From NCBI GenBank assembly GCA_029216955.1, contig JANAVB010016200.1:1407675-1471674 (forward strand): a stretch of 64,000 nucleotides of DNA, read 5' to 3'. The stretch comes from Iris pallida (Eukaryota; Streptophyta; Magnoliopsida; Asparagales; Iridaceae). The notes beneath the pieces were generated by a model, which saw only the letters and a program-made list of their open reading frames with translations, was not told the DNA's origin and made no database searches. Positions 11,801-23,137 of this stretch are shown one piece after another; the first letter of the stretch is position 1; every line of letters begins with the position of its first letter. The translations under genes and the position numbers were made by a program.

Positions 11801-12519
11801 TTCAAAGGGGTTTACAAAAATTCAAACGAGTTCTAAGTCCTAATCATGATAGAAAATGAAGTAAGTATATGTTCTTTAGAAACAAGAGATCAATTAGTGC
11901 AATTATCTTTCAGGTAGATATTAGATCTATGAGAATCAAGGGATTACTTATCAGTAGAAGGAAAGAATTGTCTAAAATTAAGAGGAGTATCTGTTCTCCG
12001 ACCTTTCTCTATTTGATGGGCGATGACGTAAGCCTATGGATTTGATCAACATGACTCTGACTAATAAATAGTACAACTTCAAGTTGAGTGGAAGAACTAA
12101 TGGAAATGTTTCCCGTCCTTGGAGAATTACGTGAGGGATATTGCCCTGTATCAGAATTATTTTGAAACAATAATTCCTTAGGGTCAATGAAAAGACAGAC
12201 ACGTTGGGATAAACAGTTAGTCTAGGGAGCACTAAGATAGAATATTTATAGATCAAAGAGGTTAAAACAAGGTAATATAGCAAAATCATCAGAGAAATTT
12301 GGAGGCTTAAATAGTCATTAAGGATAGTTTGCTAAAAAGAAAAACCTCTAAGATAATAATTGACCTAAAAAAATTTAGAAACTAAAAGAGATAGGAAAAA
12401 TGATCCTTCAAAAACACATATAGTAAATATGTATAACCATACAATCGGCCTAAGCTGTGATTGAACATTCCTATGTCGCAGGTTCCCAATGGTACTCTAA
12501 TCCTAGGCACCATTGGACT

Positions 12520-12537
12520 GACCTGCATGGGCCACCA
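12520..12537 (-). other. primer binding site of the LARD-like element (tRNA-Ile type)
   Basis: On the minus strand, nine bases after the LTR end, stands TGGTGGCCCATGCAGGTC. It is identical over 18 nt to the site of the Tekay element at 46546-46563. From memory of plant tRNAs it is complementary to the 3' end of tRNA-Ile (GGGCCACCA end). Confidence 0.75.
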
Positions 12538-12700
12538 CTAAAAACGTGTCACGACCCGCTCCCGAATAATCGAACATGAGTCGGACACGCCCAGCCTACG
12601 TTGGGAGATACAACGTAGTAAGCTGTACTAAGTATCTAATATCTCAAGTCACATCATGAAATCATATCACAGCATCTAAGCAAGTGCTAAATGATATTAT

Positions 12701-13968
12701 TGTTAGGGTTATATACTAAAGCATCACTTTTGTAGCAACCTTATTTCCTTAAATTTTGAATGAGAATCATATGGGCAAATGTTTGCATATTGTATTTGTT
12801 GCAAGTGTTAATGCAAATGTCTGATATTATATATTGTAGATAATATGGTGTGTGGTGTCACACAGAAGATCATATTATCAGTTTCCTATGGAGTATATAA
12901 ATAGTTCACAACCTAAATGGACTTGGACAATCTATTGGAAAGGTTGTAGTGTAATCTGGTATTAGTCTATCTTGACTATAGGTTTACACTAGTACACTTT
13001 GTGTGTATTGAACAGGACCTCTTGAGGTTGTTCTCTTTGTACTGACTACATAAGAGAACAAACACCTCTGTTATTATGGATGCTTGTGCTCTTAACCCGG
13101 ATATAATAACGGACATGTATATGCAGTGTGTATTACTTTGACTCATAAAAGAGTGAGATTCATTATGGATCAACAACCTCTATGAATTGGGTAATAACAT
13201 TGTATGTATGATGGGCTGTTGATTATAAATGGAATCCATGTCCCGATACATCGGGTTGATGATGTCCCCTTAAGGAGCTCATAAGGATTGTCATGTAAAC
13301 CCTGCAGGTGGATTATATCCGACATGGCAAATAAAGTTGAGCGGTACTACTTAAGGATAAAAGATGTCGAATCAATATAGTTGTCAGTAACTTAAATTGA
13401 TCGACGGACATACGATATCTTAACATGGGAGCCAAACGAGCATATAATAAAAGGAGCCCACAAACATATTTTGGGATTAGGGAGGTAGTGCAACAATAGC
13501 TCATTAGTGGACCGAGCTATTGTTAATAGGCCTGGATTGTGTGTTCGGGCTGAACACGGGATATCCAGATCCGTTAGGAGGCCTAACCCTAATTTCTCCT
13601 CATGGTCCATGCCGTAGCCTATATATATCCTCTATTCTCTGGCCGCCAGATTACTGATCAGAAATCTGAAACTTTCTATAAATTCGTGATTCACGTAAGG
13701 AGAGAAAGAGAGGGCTGCTAAGGAGAAGAAAAGATTGGGAGATCGTCGCCCACACGACGTCCAACTCGAGGAAGGAATACGTGCAGAAGATCTTGGGGCC
13801 GTCCGCTCGAGATTGCCAGGAATTACTTGTCTCCTTTCCGTCGCAGGCATAATTCGTGAACCCTAGTTTCCGCCTATGAAGGGTTAGAACACGTATTAGA
13901 TCAGTTTAACTTTCTATCGATCAATACGCACACCAAAGGAAGGGTCCTGGGAATTCCCAGTTCCATCA
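12701..13968 (+). mobile_element. solo LTR (probably Ty1/copia)
   Basis: A 1268-bp block TGTTAGGGTT...CAGTTCCATCA, bounded by ATTAT on both sides (12696-12700 and 13969-13973). The sister LTR has the uninterrupted ATATTATAAATCACC site near 6101-6115. No internal retroelement sequence is present, so it is a recombined solo LTR. A TATA-like CCTATATATATCCTC near 13618 suggests plus orientation. The superfamily is a guess from the TGTTAG start and length. Confidence 0.88.
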
Positions 13969-14181
13969 ATTATAAATCACCATGTCTTATAATATAAAAT
14001 CATTAAATTTAAAGGTAAACCTGTACAACAGTCCCATCCCATCACTAATCTCCTCGTAGCCTCCATGCTAGCAAAATATCAACCCATCCTGTCACCCATA
14101 ATGCTAAGGTTGAATGCCTCGACACCTACAACGTATCCAATCAGGAAAGGAACAAAGTACAACCCTACGAAATGAACATGT

Positions 14182-17097
14182 TGTCACGCCCCAGAACCAG
14201 AATACTGGAGAGCGGGGGAATGACTCGGCCAGCTACGTATTACGGGTAGATGAATACCGTATAATACGATCAATGCTGTCTAAAGACGAGAGGGTGCATA
14301 CTACATGAAAGTCTCACTATGGTCACTTTACATCTATTGTCTCAATCATTCGAACAATAAACAGTAATAGAGAACATGTAAGATAAAGCAGTAAGGCGTC
14401 CCAAACGCTCTGTCAAAATGTTCTTGATATCTGGCTTTACAAAACATAGCCAGATTGATGTAGCAAAAGTATACACAATTATTATCAGCTGCAGCCTGAC
14501 TTTAGTTACAATTATATAAAAAGTAAGTACAAGACAATCCGACTAACATGTCGGTGCCAAACGGCAAGGTATAAAGTAGATAACAAAACGAGCGGGGAAG
14601 TAAGAAATCCACTCGAGTCCTCCTGCGATCATCCCTCTAGTGTTGACCATCTTGGAGGTAGAAGTAAGCTGAGTCCTCGGGAACCGGCTCTAAATCTGGC
14701 CATGCAAAACCAGAGAGGTTAGACCTCTAATAGCAAGTACCACAAGGAAGCACGACATGAGAACTAAAACCAGTAATGAGAAATATAATAATAGATCTCT
14801 GCTTTCCACTAGGATTCACATCACATCACGACACTTCGAACCAACCTCCCAACCAAACAAGGACAGAAGTTGGCCCGTCATGTCCTGACATTCTGATCAT
14901 CCCAGTTAGGTAACAGAGTAGGTACAGTGCACAAACAAATCATCTTGAACGGCCAATCAAATCCTACGGCTTGCTATTTTGAGTCCCAAGTTATCCTGAA
15001 ATTTATGCAATAGGGATTCCTCAGTTCTTACTATGTGCGAGCAAGACTAGTCTATCCAGTCAATCAATTGCGCCAATCATGAATTAAACGAGTCCCAGCG
15101 GGACGCCCGTCATCAATATACAATAATTAATATAATATAAGCAGATACTGCTTTATGCCCGTGTGGCAGGTTTGCACTATCTGTGGGAACCAGCCGGCCT
15201 GTCGGACACTTAATAGTCCCCAAGAGAGCTGCCATGTAAGAACTCGAGAATCCATTCTCTCCATGCAATCATTATTTTATTTAGCTTAATAGTCCCTACG
15301 TTGAGTGAAATCCCATGCCGTGGATCATGGTCATTCAAATGAGTACTTTCATACGGGGTACGATATGCACAACTCTACAATGATACCAGTGCGGTCAGGT
15401 TGTAGGTCTTACATAGCGTAATACAACAATCAAAACTAACCACGGAGTAATCATGCCTTGACCATAAAGTACACATGCTTCTTTGGTAAGATAAATAAAT
15501 AATAAATGAATTGAAGCCTGCATGTACCTGTATGCCAATATTCGGGATTAGCCAGTCGATTTCAATAGTTCATAGTTCATATGAACGTGTCTCATTCATT
15601 CAATTCAAATAAGACGACTAGCCAGTCTCTTAGTTCCAACTAGGAACGCATGATCAATTATTAGTCAAGGTCACAATCATTATCAATGGTGACAAGGCAT
15701 GAAAGTTAACTAGTATTTAGTGGGGTCGAGTCTACAACTCTCAGGGTTTAATTCCAGTCAATCGGGGTATCTATGACTCAATTTACGACACATGGTACAT
15801 CCCACGTAACAATCTATATTTAACAGAAATATTAACATACAGGGCTATAGAAGATCCAGGGTAAGCAGGCTACTCTCATGTCAGCCTACGCTCATGTCAG
15901 CGTACGCTCAGGTCAAGCTACGCTCAAGCCAGTGTACGCTCAGGTCAAGCTACGCTCAAGTCAAGCTAGCGTATGGACTCCATACGACTCCTTACTATCC
16001 AAGCTAGCGTACGCAAGTCATACGCTCCCAAAAGGTAGCGTATGAACTCCATACGACTCCTTGTCACCCAAGTGAGCGTATGCAAGTCATACGCTCCCAA
16101 AAGGTAGCGTATGAACTCCATACGACTCCTGACCATCCAAGTCAGCGTATGCAAGTCATACGCGTCCAAAAGGTAGCGTATGAACTCCATACGACTCCTG
16201 ACCATCCAAGTCAGCGTATGCAAGTCATACGCTTCCAAAAGGTAGCGTATGCAAGACACACGCTACCTAAAAAGGCAGCGTATGGACTCCATACTGCGCT
16301 ACGCTAAAGAGCGCGCACAGTTCAGTGACGCAAGCAAAAAAGCTAGCGTACACTGCTCACTGTCTTCTCCAAACAGCAAAAACTCCATGGTTGCACCCCA
16401 AAGCTTCAAAAGTCCATAACTTGGTCAAAACAAGTCCAAATTCAACTTTCCAAAGGTCAAAATTGGGTAGAATAAACTTTTCTACAACATGGAACCATCA
16501 AAACTTGCAAACAAAGAAGTTTGATAGATCAAAACCACCAAACTCCGAAAATAACTCATTTTTAGATCTACAAAAATTAAGACTTCGAAATGAAAAATGC
16601 CAAGTTCTAAACTCTCTTAGGATCTTGCGAGGAAGATAAATGAACTACAAAAACATGGGTTCTCATGGGGAGCAAGTTGTACTTGCCTACGGTTTGGTAG
16701 GTGGAGAGAGTAATGAAGAAGAAGAAGGGGAGTAATGGTGAGAATGTGAGTTTATGAGGAGAGAGAAAGAGAGGGTGGCTTTAAATAGAAAAGGGGGTGG
16801 TAGGTGGGAGTTGGGCCGGGTTATCCACCATGAACCCGAGAACCCAAATAAGCAAGACTAAGACTAGGGAATAAAAGCAGGAAATAAAGTGCAGAAATAA
16901 AATTGCAGAAATATAATTGCAGAAAATAAATTAACATGAAAATTTAAAGAGCAGATTAACTGATTAACATGAAATTAAAGGAATTTAAATACAGAATAAT
17001 ACATGATAAATATTAAATAAATACATGATAAATACTAAATAAATACACATGAGTTGTACATGTATAAAAATACGCATTCTGGGAACGGGGAGTGACA
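14182..17097 (-). mobile_element. solo LTR of the Tekay-type family
   Basis: A 2916-bp block between TGTCACGCCCCAGAACC and ACGGGGAGTGACA with CATGT duplicated on both sides (14177-14181 and 17098-17102). The sister LTR has one intact CATGT near 6309-6316. Read on the minus strand it ends ATTCTGGTTCTGGGGCGTGACA, nearly the same as the end of the plus-strand LTR at 21741, so it is the same family in the opposite direction. A TATA-like CTATTTAAAG lies on the minus strand near 16780. It contains a 69-bp minisatellite. Confidence 0.9.
15965..16300. repeat. 69-bp minisatellite with internal hairpins
   Basis: AAAGGTAGCGTATG recurs at 16031, 16100, 16169 and 16238, exactly 69 bp apart. Each unit holds two perfect short inverted repeats, CGTATGAACTCCATACG and GCGTATGCAAGTCATACGC. 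Since 69 is divisible by three, both strands show long repetitive frames; these are artefacts of the array. Confidence 0.92.
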
Positions 17098-17667
17098 CAT
17101 GTACAATGTAAAATTGTAATGCAATGAGTACTGAGAAAGTAAGGAACATGAAGTATAGGAAAATAAATACATGAACTGAATCCTGAACATGGAATACACA
17201 GGGAACCTGACATGTGCAATATATTGAAATACATTCAGAGTGTGTGATCGGCTTGGCTAGATTCAGGGAACATAAAATGGTACGGCTTCGGTCCCGTGTG
17301 CACGATGGGGGGCCTAAACTATTCACATGAATTGTAACTCGGGTTTGATCACACATTTGTAGTATTTCCCCTCCCAGACACAGGTAAAGTACATGGAACA
17401 CGAACAAGAGCACAAGACCATATCGTGTAATATCGTGTCCAAGTTGAAAATAATACAATGCAGAAATACAAAGTAGAGTTCAATCGTAGTGTACTTGCCT
17501 TTGTCCTTGCAATTAAATTCTGTCTCGATGTCCACCTAGAATAGGGCAATAATATGTTATAATCTAACAATGGCAACAGGCTATCAATAAACTAACCATC
17601 ATAACTAGCTATTTATAATATCACTATATATCTATAAAAACTGGCAGTTTAATATTACCAACCAAAA

Positions 17668-17670
<3 letters not shown>

Positions 17671-17742
<72 letters not shown>
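17671..17742. repeat. (TA)n microsatellite, ~72 bp
   Basis: Perfect TA run at the locus equivalent to 6875-6931 of the sister LTR, about 15 bp longer. Confidence 0.95.
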
Positions 17743-17744
<2 letters not shown>

Positions 17745-18316
17745 CTAGCAAGAAGTATTAATTAGATAGCAATCAATCTTGAAAATAATTGATAATTCTT
17801 TTTAGAGACTTGTATTTAGGAATACTACTAGCAATATCTATAACTACTTAGCATATTAGTAATCTCATCAAGTAAGCAATGAATTTTTAGTAAACAATAT
17901 TAGCTAAAAAAAACAATATATATTATCAAGCTAAATTTTAGCTAGCAAAATAATTCTAGTAAAACATTTGAAATAATATAGTATATTATTAGAGAATAAA
18001 TCTTTGGTAAATAATTTATAGATGAAAATATTTTTTAAAATTAGATAAAATTTATGATAATAATTTAGATGTCTAAAATTCATTTTGAACTAAATCGATG
18101 CAAGTCCTTTGTAAAATATTTATTATATTTATAATAATATCAGTGAAACAGTAGATACAACCTCTTTATCTATACATTACAATTAGTAGTATACATTTGT
18201 ATCCAATTTACATATAACGTTAGTTAATAGATATAATATAAATAAAGTTTAAAGCAAAATACCAAAATGTACAATACTGTACATAACTCCTCGAGTCCCA
18301 AAGAGTCAAGTAATGA

Positions 18317-18751
18317 GAGCATCTCCAATGACTTTGGAAAAAAGTTGTTGCCACATAGGAATGACAAAATTTTATTCAAAAGTTCTTCTCCAATGCAATT
18401 GTCAAGTCAATTGTGAAGCTTATGTGGCAAAAATTAAATAAGACATTGTGAAGTTGATTGTCTTGTTCTAGACAATGCACTTGGCAATGTCTTCTCTTCC
18501 ATGTCATCAATTATGAATAAAAAATATTAGAAAAAAGAAAGAAGATGAGTAGTTGTCTTAAAAGTTGCCTTGTAAGTTGGAAAAAATAATTTTTATTGTC
18601 TCCTCAATACTTTTGCATTGGAGAGAGTTTTTCTTTCTCATTGTCTTTTGAGACATAATTTTGCCACATAAACAAGACATTATCTTGTGGCTCATGCCAC
18701 ATAGGAGCCACACTCACAACACTTAACAAGACAATAGGGTTGGAGATGCTC
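18317..18751. mobile_element. MITE with GAGCATCTCCAA termini
   Basis: A 435-bp insertion beginning GAGCATCTCCAATG and ending TTGGAGATGCTC (12-bp terminal inverted repeat). It is flanked by TGA (18314-18316 and 18752-18754). The sister LTR has the uninterrupted AGTAATGACTCTTC near 7484. The 3-bp duplication suggests PIF/Harbinger-type integration, but TGA is not the usual TWA, so the superfamily is left open. Confidence 0.88.
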
Positions 18752-19551
18752 TGACTCTTCAAGCATTTAAAGAACAGATGCTAAGAAAAACAACTAAATA
18801 TAGAAGAAAGTGTGAGGAGAGAGACATGCTCTCCCTGAAGGAAAAGAAACGAAGGGAAGAGGACGGAGAGGTCTGAGCTCACCGTAGGCACGGAGAGCTG
18901 GTGGTCCGAAGAACTGTCTCCAGCGCGTCACCGGTCTACGTGGTGGTGACGAGACCGGCGGCTAGAGATACTTCGTACTTTGGCCAGGCGGAGAGGCGGC
19001 GGCCTCCAGGCGAACCAACATGGTGGACGACTTCCAAGGCGACTAGAGGCGGAGGATCGTTCCCCTCTCCGATCATCACCGCCGACGGCGCGATAACCAG
19101 GGGACGGCGACGGATCTGGTAGATCCCCACGACGGATCCGCGAGGGATCGACGTTGCTCAAGCAGATCCAGTCGTCGAGCTCCGAGATCCGTCAACGCAG
19201 CGGCGGAGACGATGGATCCGACACCTCGAGTCAAGCGGGGGTGCGATCACCGGTTGCGGCTCGGGATCCAAACGCCGGGAGAAAAAATTGGGGACGAGGA
19301 CAGATGCTCCTCCAGTCAGATTGCAACGCCGGCGGTGAGACGAATCTTGACGGAGGGAGGTGGCACGGACAATTAAGGATGGCAGTGCGGGTGGAGGCCG
19401 GACATTGGTGGTGATGAACATTGCTGGCGAGGTCGGCCAGGGAACAATAGGAACATGAGTGACAAGAGGGCGATCTCACCGGAGTTGATCAGAGTTTCGC
19501 CGGGCTCGACGGCGTGGCAGGACAGAGAGGAACATGAGAGGGAGAGAGCAA

Positions 19552-19553
<2 letters not shown>

Positions 19554-19614
<61 letters not shown>
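19554..19614. repeat. (TA)n microsatellite, ~60 bp
   Basis: A long TA run. The same locus in the sister LTR (about 8693-8706) has only a handful of TA units, so the run expanded after the element inserted, or differed between templates. Confidence 0.93.
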
Positions 19615-19617
<3 letters not shown>

Positions 19618-19647
19618 AATTATTGGTGTAACTTAACGAAAGAAAAA

Positions 19648-20484
19648 GGCAAATGTTAAGGGCACCCCCAAATTACTAAGGGCAACCAACTTAAAACTTC
19701 AAATAAATTACAAGTTTGACATTTTGAAAACACTAAGGGCCACCCACTTCTGTCAAAGACGGACTGCAGGCCTTGCCTGCAATCCAAAGTGAATATATGA
19801 CTGCAGTGCTTGCCTGCAGTCCCTGAATGACGAATTTTTTTTTTTAAACTTGCAGTGACTGCAGGCCTCGCCTGCAGTCCAAATTGAAGACAGGACTGCA
19901 GGCTTGCCTGCAGTCCGTCTCCATAGCCTCCTCCTCATCCTCCACCGCCTCCCCCCGCCCGCCGGACTCCGAGATCTCCGCCCTCCTCTCCTTCAAGTCC
20001 TCCCTCCATGATCCCCTCTCCTCTCTCTCCTCCAGGGACCCCTCCCTTCCCAACTCCCCGTGCTCCTGGCGCGGAGTCACCTGCTCCGCCACCAACGCCA
20101 CCACTCCCCTTCGCGTCGTCTCTCTCCGCCTCCCCCGCCTCCGCCTCTCCGGCCCCATCCCCCCTCCCTCTCCTCCCTCACCGCCCTCACCAAGCTCTCC
20201 CTCCGCTCCGGCAGCAGCAGCTCCTAGCAGCAGCAGCAGCTCCTAGCAGCAGCAGCAGCTCCTCGCAGGCTGCGGCGGGGGAGGGCTGCGGCGGAGGAGG
20301 GGGCGGGCGGAGGGGGGGCTGCGAAGGGCTGCAGGAAGGAGGAGGAGGGCTGCGCGAAGGAGGAGGAGGGTTGCCCTTAGTAATTTGGAGAGGGTGGTGG
20401 TTGAGTAAAAATGGGAGAGGATGGTGGTTGCCCTTAGTAGGGTGGTTGCCCTTAGTAATTTAGGGGTGGCCCTTAACATTTGCC
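19648..20484. mobile_element. Pack-MULE carrying an LRR receptor gene fragment
   Basis: An 837-bp insertion with terminal inverted repeats of roughly 40 bp, beginning GGCAAATGTTAAGGGC and ending GCCCTTAACATTTGCC. The target duplication AAGAAAAA is 8 bp (19640-19647 and 20485-20492). The sister LTR shows the single site AAGAAAAATGGGG near 8728. Long termini starting GG and an 8-bp duplication fit Mutator-like elements, which usually make 9 bp but vary. Inside are no transposase but a GC-rich gene end (19926-20206), several GACTGCAGG/CCTGCAGTCC palindromes (19750-19920) and a CAG/CTC-rich low-complexity stretch. Sizes and content fit a gene-capturing Pack-MULE. Palindromes and GC richness may also come from a second captured fragment. 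Confidence 0.82.
19926..20206 (+). pseudogene. captured N-terminal fragment of a leucine-rich-repeat receptor-like protein
   Basis: From 19965 the frame reads as an LRRNT_2 domain, with DSEISALLSFKSSLHDPLSS followed by PCSWRGVTCS, then the first repeat (LRVVSLRLPRLRLSGPIPP). This is the mature N-terminus of plant LRR receptor kinases or receptor-like proteins, normally secreted and facing the cell wall. After GPIPP the frame slips: one C is missing in a C run near 20160, and the next repeat (LTALTKLSLRS) continues in another frame. Third codon positions are almost all C or G, unlike the AT-rich surroundings. Kinase and membrane parts are absent, so it cannot act as a receptor. A signal peptide is not convincing. 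Confidence 0.8.
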
Positions 20485-21741
20485 AAGAAAAATGGGGTGT
20501 GCCACAAGTCAATGGCAAGGCTAGTAAATTGGAGTAGATCTAGGGGTGATAGCAAGGACCCTTAACTAACTTATAACAAATTTCTAACTACATATTTGTC
20601 AATTGCCAACTAATTTATTAATTAATAAATATTCAAGTTAAACTAAAAAATAAATCAACTAACCATAACTCAAAACTTCTAATTCTTACTCTCTCAAATA
20701 TAACACAATAATCTAAATGAAGAAGATAATTAATTATATCCGACTTAATTTCTAACTATTCATGACTTAATTAAACGAGCATAAAATTAGCTAAGCCACA
20801 GTTAATTAGTAAATAGAGACTAAGAATTTACTAAATCAAGTTATTACTAAAAGTCATATTTTCTTAAATGAATCATGATTTCCAAAATAAATATCAGATA
20901 AATAATTCTAGCAAAATTTATAAATCTTTAAAAATGATTTTAGGGAGTTACAGATAACCCTATTTAGTTAATGATAGCAAGTCCTAGGACTTGATTGGCC
21001 GTGCATGAATGCTTGTCTTGTGATTAGCATGGGAATTATATTCCATCTCTTATTTTCCTAATACAAGCTATTATTTTATTCTAATCCTGTCTTCATGTTA
21101 CTTAATCATGTTCATTTATGTATTCAGCTATTTACTTATCTGCTGGTTTTAGTTCCTTAATAAAGCCTTCCTTGTGGCACTTGTTCTTCTGGGTTCTGAC
21201 CCAGCTGGTTTTGTATGGCCAGATTTTGGAGTAGCACCCGTGGATCTACCTGTCTTCCAGCCATATGATGAATACCAGACGTAATCCTAGCAACGAGTGG
21301 GTTTCTTATTTTGCTCTTCCACTCTATTGTAAATTATTCTTTTAAGGCGTTTAGCCGCCGAGCAAGTGTTAGCTCGTGTTGAAACTAAATTTCTGTTTGC
21401 CTAAGGGCTGTAACATGATGGACAAATTCTAGGGTTGATCATGTATAACTTAACTCTTAATAGTCTCACATTTTGTATGACTAGCTTCATGATCATCTGA
21501 ATATGTAATATTTAGGACACCTTACTTTGTATGTCTGAAGGTCTAACATCTTATACATCTATTTGCTTGCTTGAGATTGAGACAGTAGGCTTGTTCTTGA
21601 TCATAGAGACTGATGGATTGTAGTATAACCCTCATGCATCTAGACAGTCGTGACCGTATTGAGAGGTGGGTTGTACTTCAATGTACGTAGTTGGCTGTGT
21701 CTATCCCCCGCTTTCCAGTATTCTGGTTCTAGGGTGTGACA

Positions 21742-22359
21742 AATACCCTCATGTTCAAACGAGGGGTTATTGTGGACAATCGAGTCTGCTACCCCCTGCT
21801 TGTGCTGTCGATGCAACCTTTATCCTCAATCGAGTATTCTGGAATACCCAGCAGTGGGGATTATTGTTTTATTTCCTTTCAGTAGGCTTTTTGCTGAACT
21901 AGCTAAAGTCGAAGGGTTATTAGTCTTCCTTCCGTGAGCAGGAGAATTGGAGATGAAGTGGCACGACGCGACCAAAAGTTCTTTCTAATCGTCAATTGGC
22001 ACCCTCTTTCCGAGATGATGTCGAATGGGTGCAGTAGATTGTAGTCACTGAAATACACACTGCATTGGTGGTGGGGCTACTGTCTTGCAACAACAACAGT
22101 TGATGGTGATAATCGCACAAGTATGCCTGGCGAGGGTTGAATTGTGCATAGCATTTGACTCTCCCGCCTTGTATTTATGACTAATACCATTACGCAAGTC
22201 GTTCAAGCGGAGGTCCGTATTCACACCCCCTTTATGCGTGCGGCCAAGCATTGCGCATGGGTATGATTGAGGACAGTGGGCTCCCTGACTCATTCTGGAC
22301 GTATGGAATACACCTGAATTATGAGAGGGAGTATTGTGATGGAGGCCAAATCCACATGC
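21742..22359. other. unclassified spacer, perhaps degenerate retroelement
   Basis: No sound gene. A short frame at 22251-22330 (containing GLPDSFW) faintly resembles the part of copia pol between integrase and RT, but the match is too short to call. Confidence 0.3.
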
Positions 22360-23054
22360 TGTCACGAACCGCACCCCGTATAGGGGCACGAGTGCGTGAC
22401 AGCGTCCAGCCTATGCCGCAGCATCGGCGGTTATAAGCCCCCTGAATTTTTGGGATTTATTTTTGAATTTTCTAAATGAATTATTTTTGATAATTCATTT
22501 TTATTTAATTAATTTTGATCATTAAATGCTCTTTACCGTGACTTTGATTTCTAGAGCATCAGGAATGCCAGTCTCTAGAAACTTTCTTCTCTAAGTTTGT
22601 AGTAGACAAGATTATCTTCATGTTGATACATCGTGTCCCACTTAAACTTGTTCCCTTGTGCTCCATTTGCTTCGCGCAACTTTCGGGTCAATTTAAACCA
22701 ATTTATCGTCTGCCGTAATTCGTGACTTAACTTCCAACTTAATTTTCGGGCCCGACATCGGTCCAATCCAGTCGACCCAATATATGGTCCTGGCCTGTTT
22801 TGAGTCTACTATGCACGTGTCACTTGTGTGCCACTAAATTGATCTCCCTTGTGCTCCCATTTCAACCATGATTTTAATTGGTTTAAAATTGTTATTTTAA
22901 TTAAATCTTGGCCCCAAGCTTATCCAACTTGACCCAACACCCAACCCAAATTGGTATGACCCTACCATGTCTACCTTTGCACCCCACTGATATTTTCTCC
23001 TCTTTCCTCTACTCAAAAATATCTCTATATATATAAATATCTCATTTTCTTTCT

Positions 23055-23056
<2 letters not shown>

Positions 23057-23133
<77 letters not shown>
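23057..23133. repeat. (TA)n microsatellite, ~77 bp
   Basis: Perfect TA run 30 bp downstream of a TATA-like box in the LTR. Confidence 0.95.

Positions 23134-23137
<4 letters not shown>

Larger units (their letters stand above)
9198..12546 (-). other. internal region of the LARD-like element, no genes
   Basis: 3349 bp of AT-rich sequence with no recognisable gag, protease, RT or integrase in any frame. The right end carries the primer binding site and the left end the purine tract, so the parts needed for reverse transcription are kept while coding sequence is absent. Two sets of internal direct repeats are visible (9640-10600 and 11440-11800). Confidence 0.8.
5955..20952 (-). mobile_element. 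LARD-like non-coding LTR retrotransposon with nested insertions
   Basis: Two related LTRs (5955-9197 and 12547-20952) flank a 3349-bp internal region, and GATAA stands on both outer sides (5950-5954 and 20953-20957). The orientation is minus: a purine tract (AAGGAGGGTAGATT on the minus strand) precedes the 9197 LTR, and a tRNA-type primer site follows the other LTR at 12520-12537. Without insertions the LTRs are about 2.84 and 2.93 kb. No gag or pol sequence is recognisable inside, which fits large retrotransposon derivatives (LARDs). The purine-tract leader and primer site are those of the Tekay element at 42119-55832, so Tekay enzymes are the likely source of mobility. A sampled stretch of the two LTRs differs by roughly 4-5%. 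Confidence 0.88.
12547..20952 (-). repeat. 5' LTR of the LARD-like element, with four insertions
   Basis: 8406 bp in total. Removing the solo LTR (12701-13968), the Tekay-type solo LTR (14182-17097), the MITE (18317-18751) and the Pack-MULE (19648-20484), each with one target duplication, leaves about 2.93 kb that aligns with 5955-9197. Ends are TG...CA in the minus direction. Confidence 0.87.
4068..21741 (+). mobile_element. Tekay/Del-type 3' LTR split by the LARD-like element
   Basis: The LTR starts TGTCACTCATG at 4068 right after the purine tract, runs to 5954, and resumes at 20958 after the inserted element and its duplicated GATAA. It ends ATTCTGGTTCTAGGGTGTGACA at 21741. The rejoined LTR is about 2.67 kb. 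Its terminal 40 bp match the end of the minus-strand solo LTR at 14182-17097, so both belong to one family. The LTR contains a CT microsatellite near 4282-4308 and a 32-bp minisatellite (4801-5082). I found no gene in it. Confidence 0.8.

Noticed and set aside
15966..16307. Repetitive frames on both strands
   Set aside because: Product of the 69-bp minisatellite, whose length is divisible by three.
20008..20463. 151-residue Pro/Gly-rich frame in the Pack-MULE
   Set aside because: It is the wrong frame of the captured LRR fragment followed by CAG/GGA-rich sequence.
22251..22436. Copia-like pol fragment (GLPDSFW)
   Set aside because: Only a few residues agree and the frame breaks at once on both sides.
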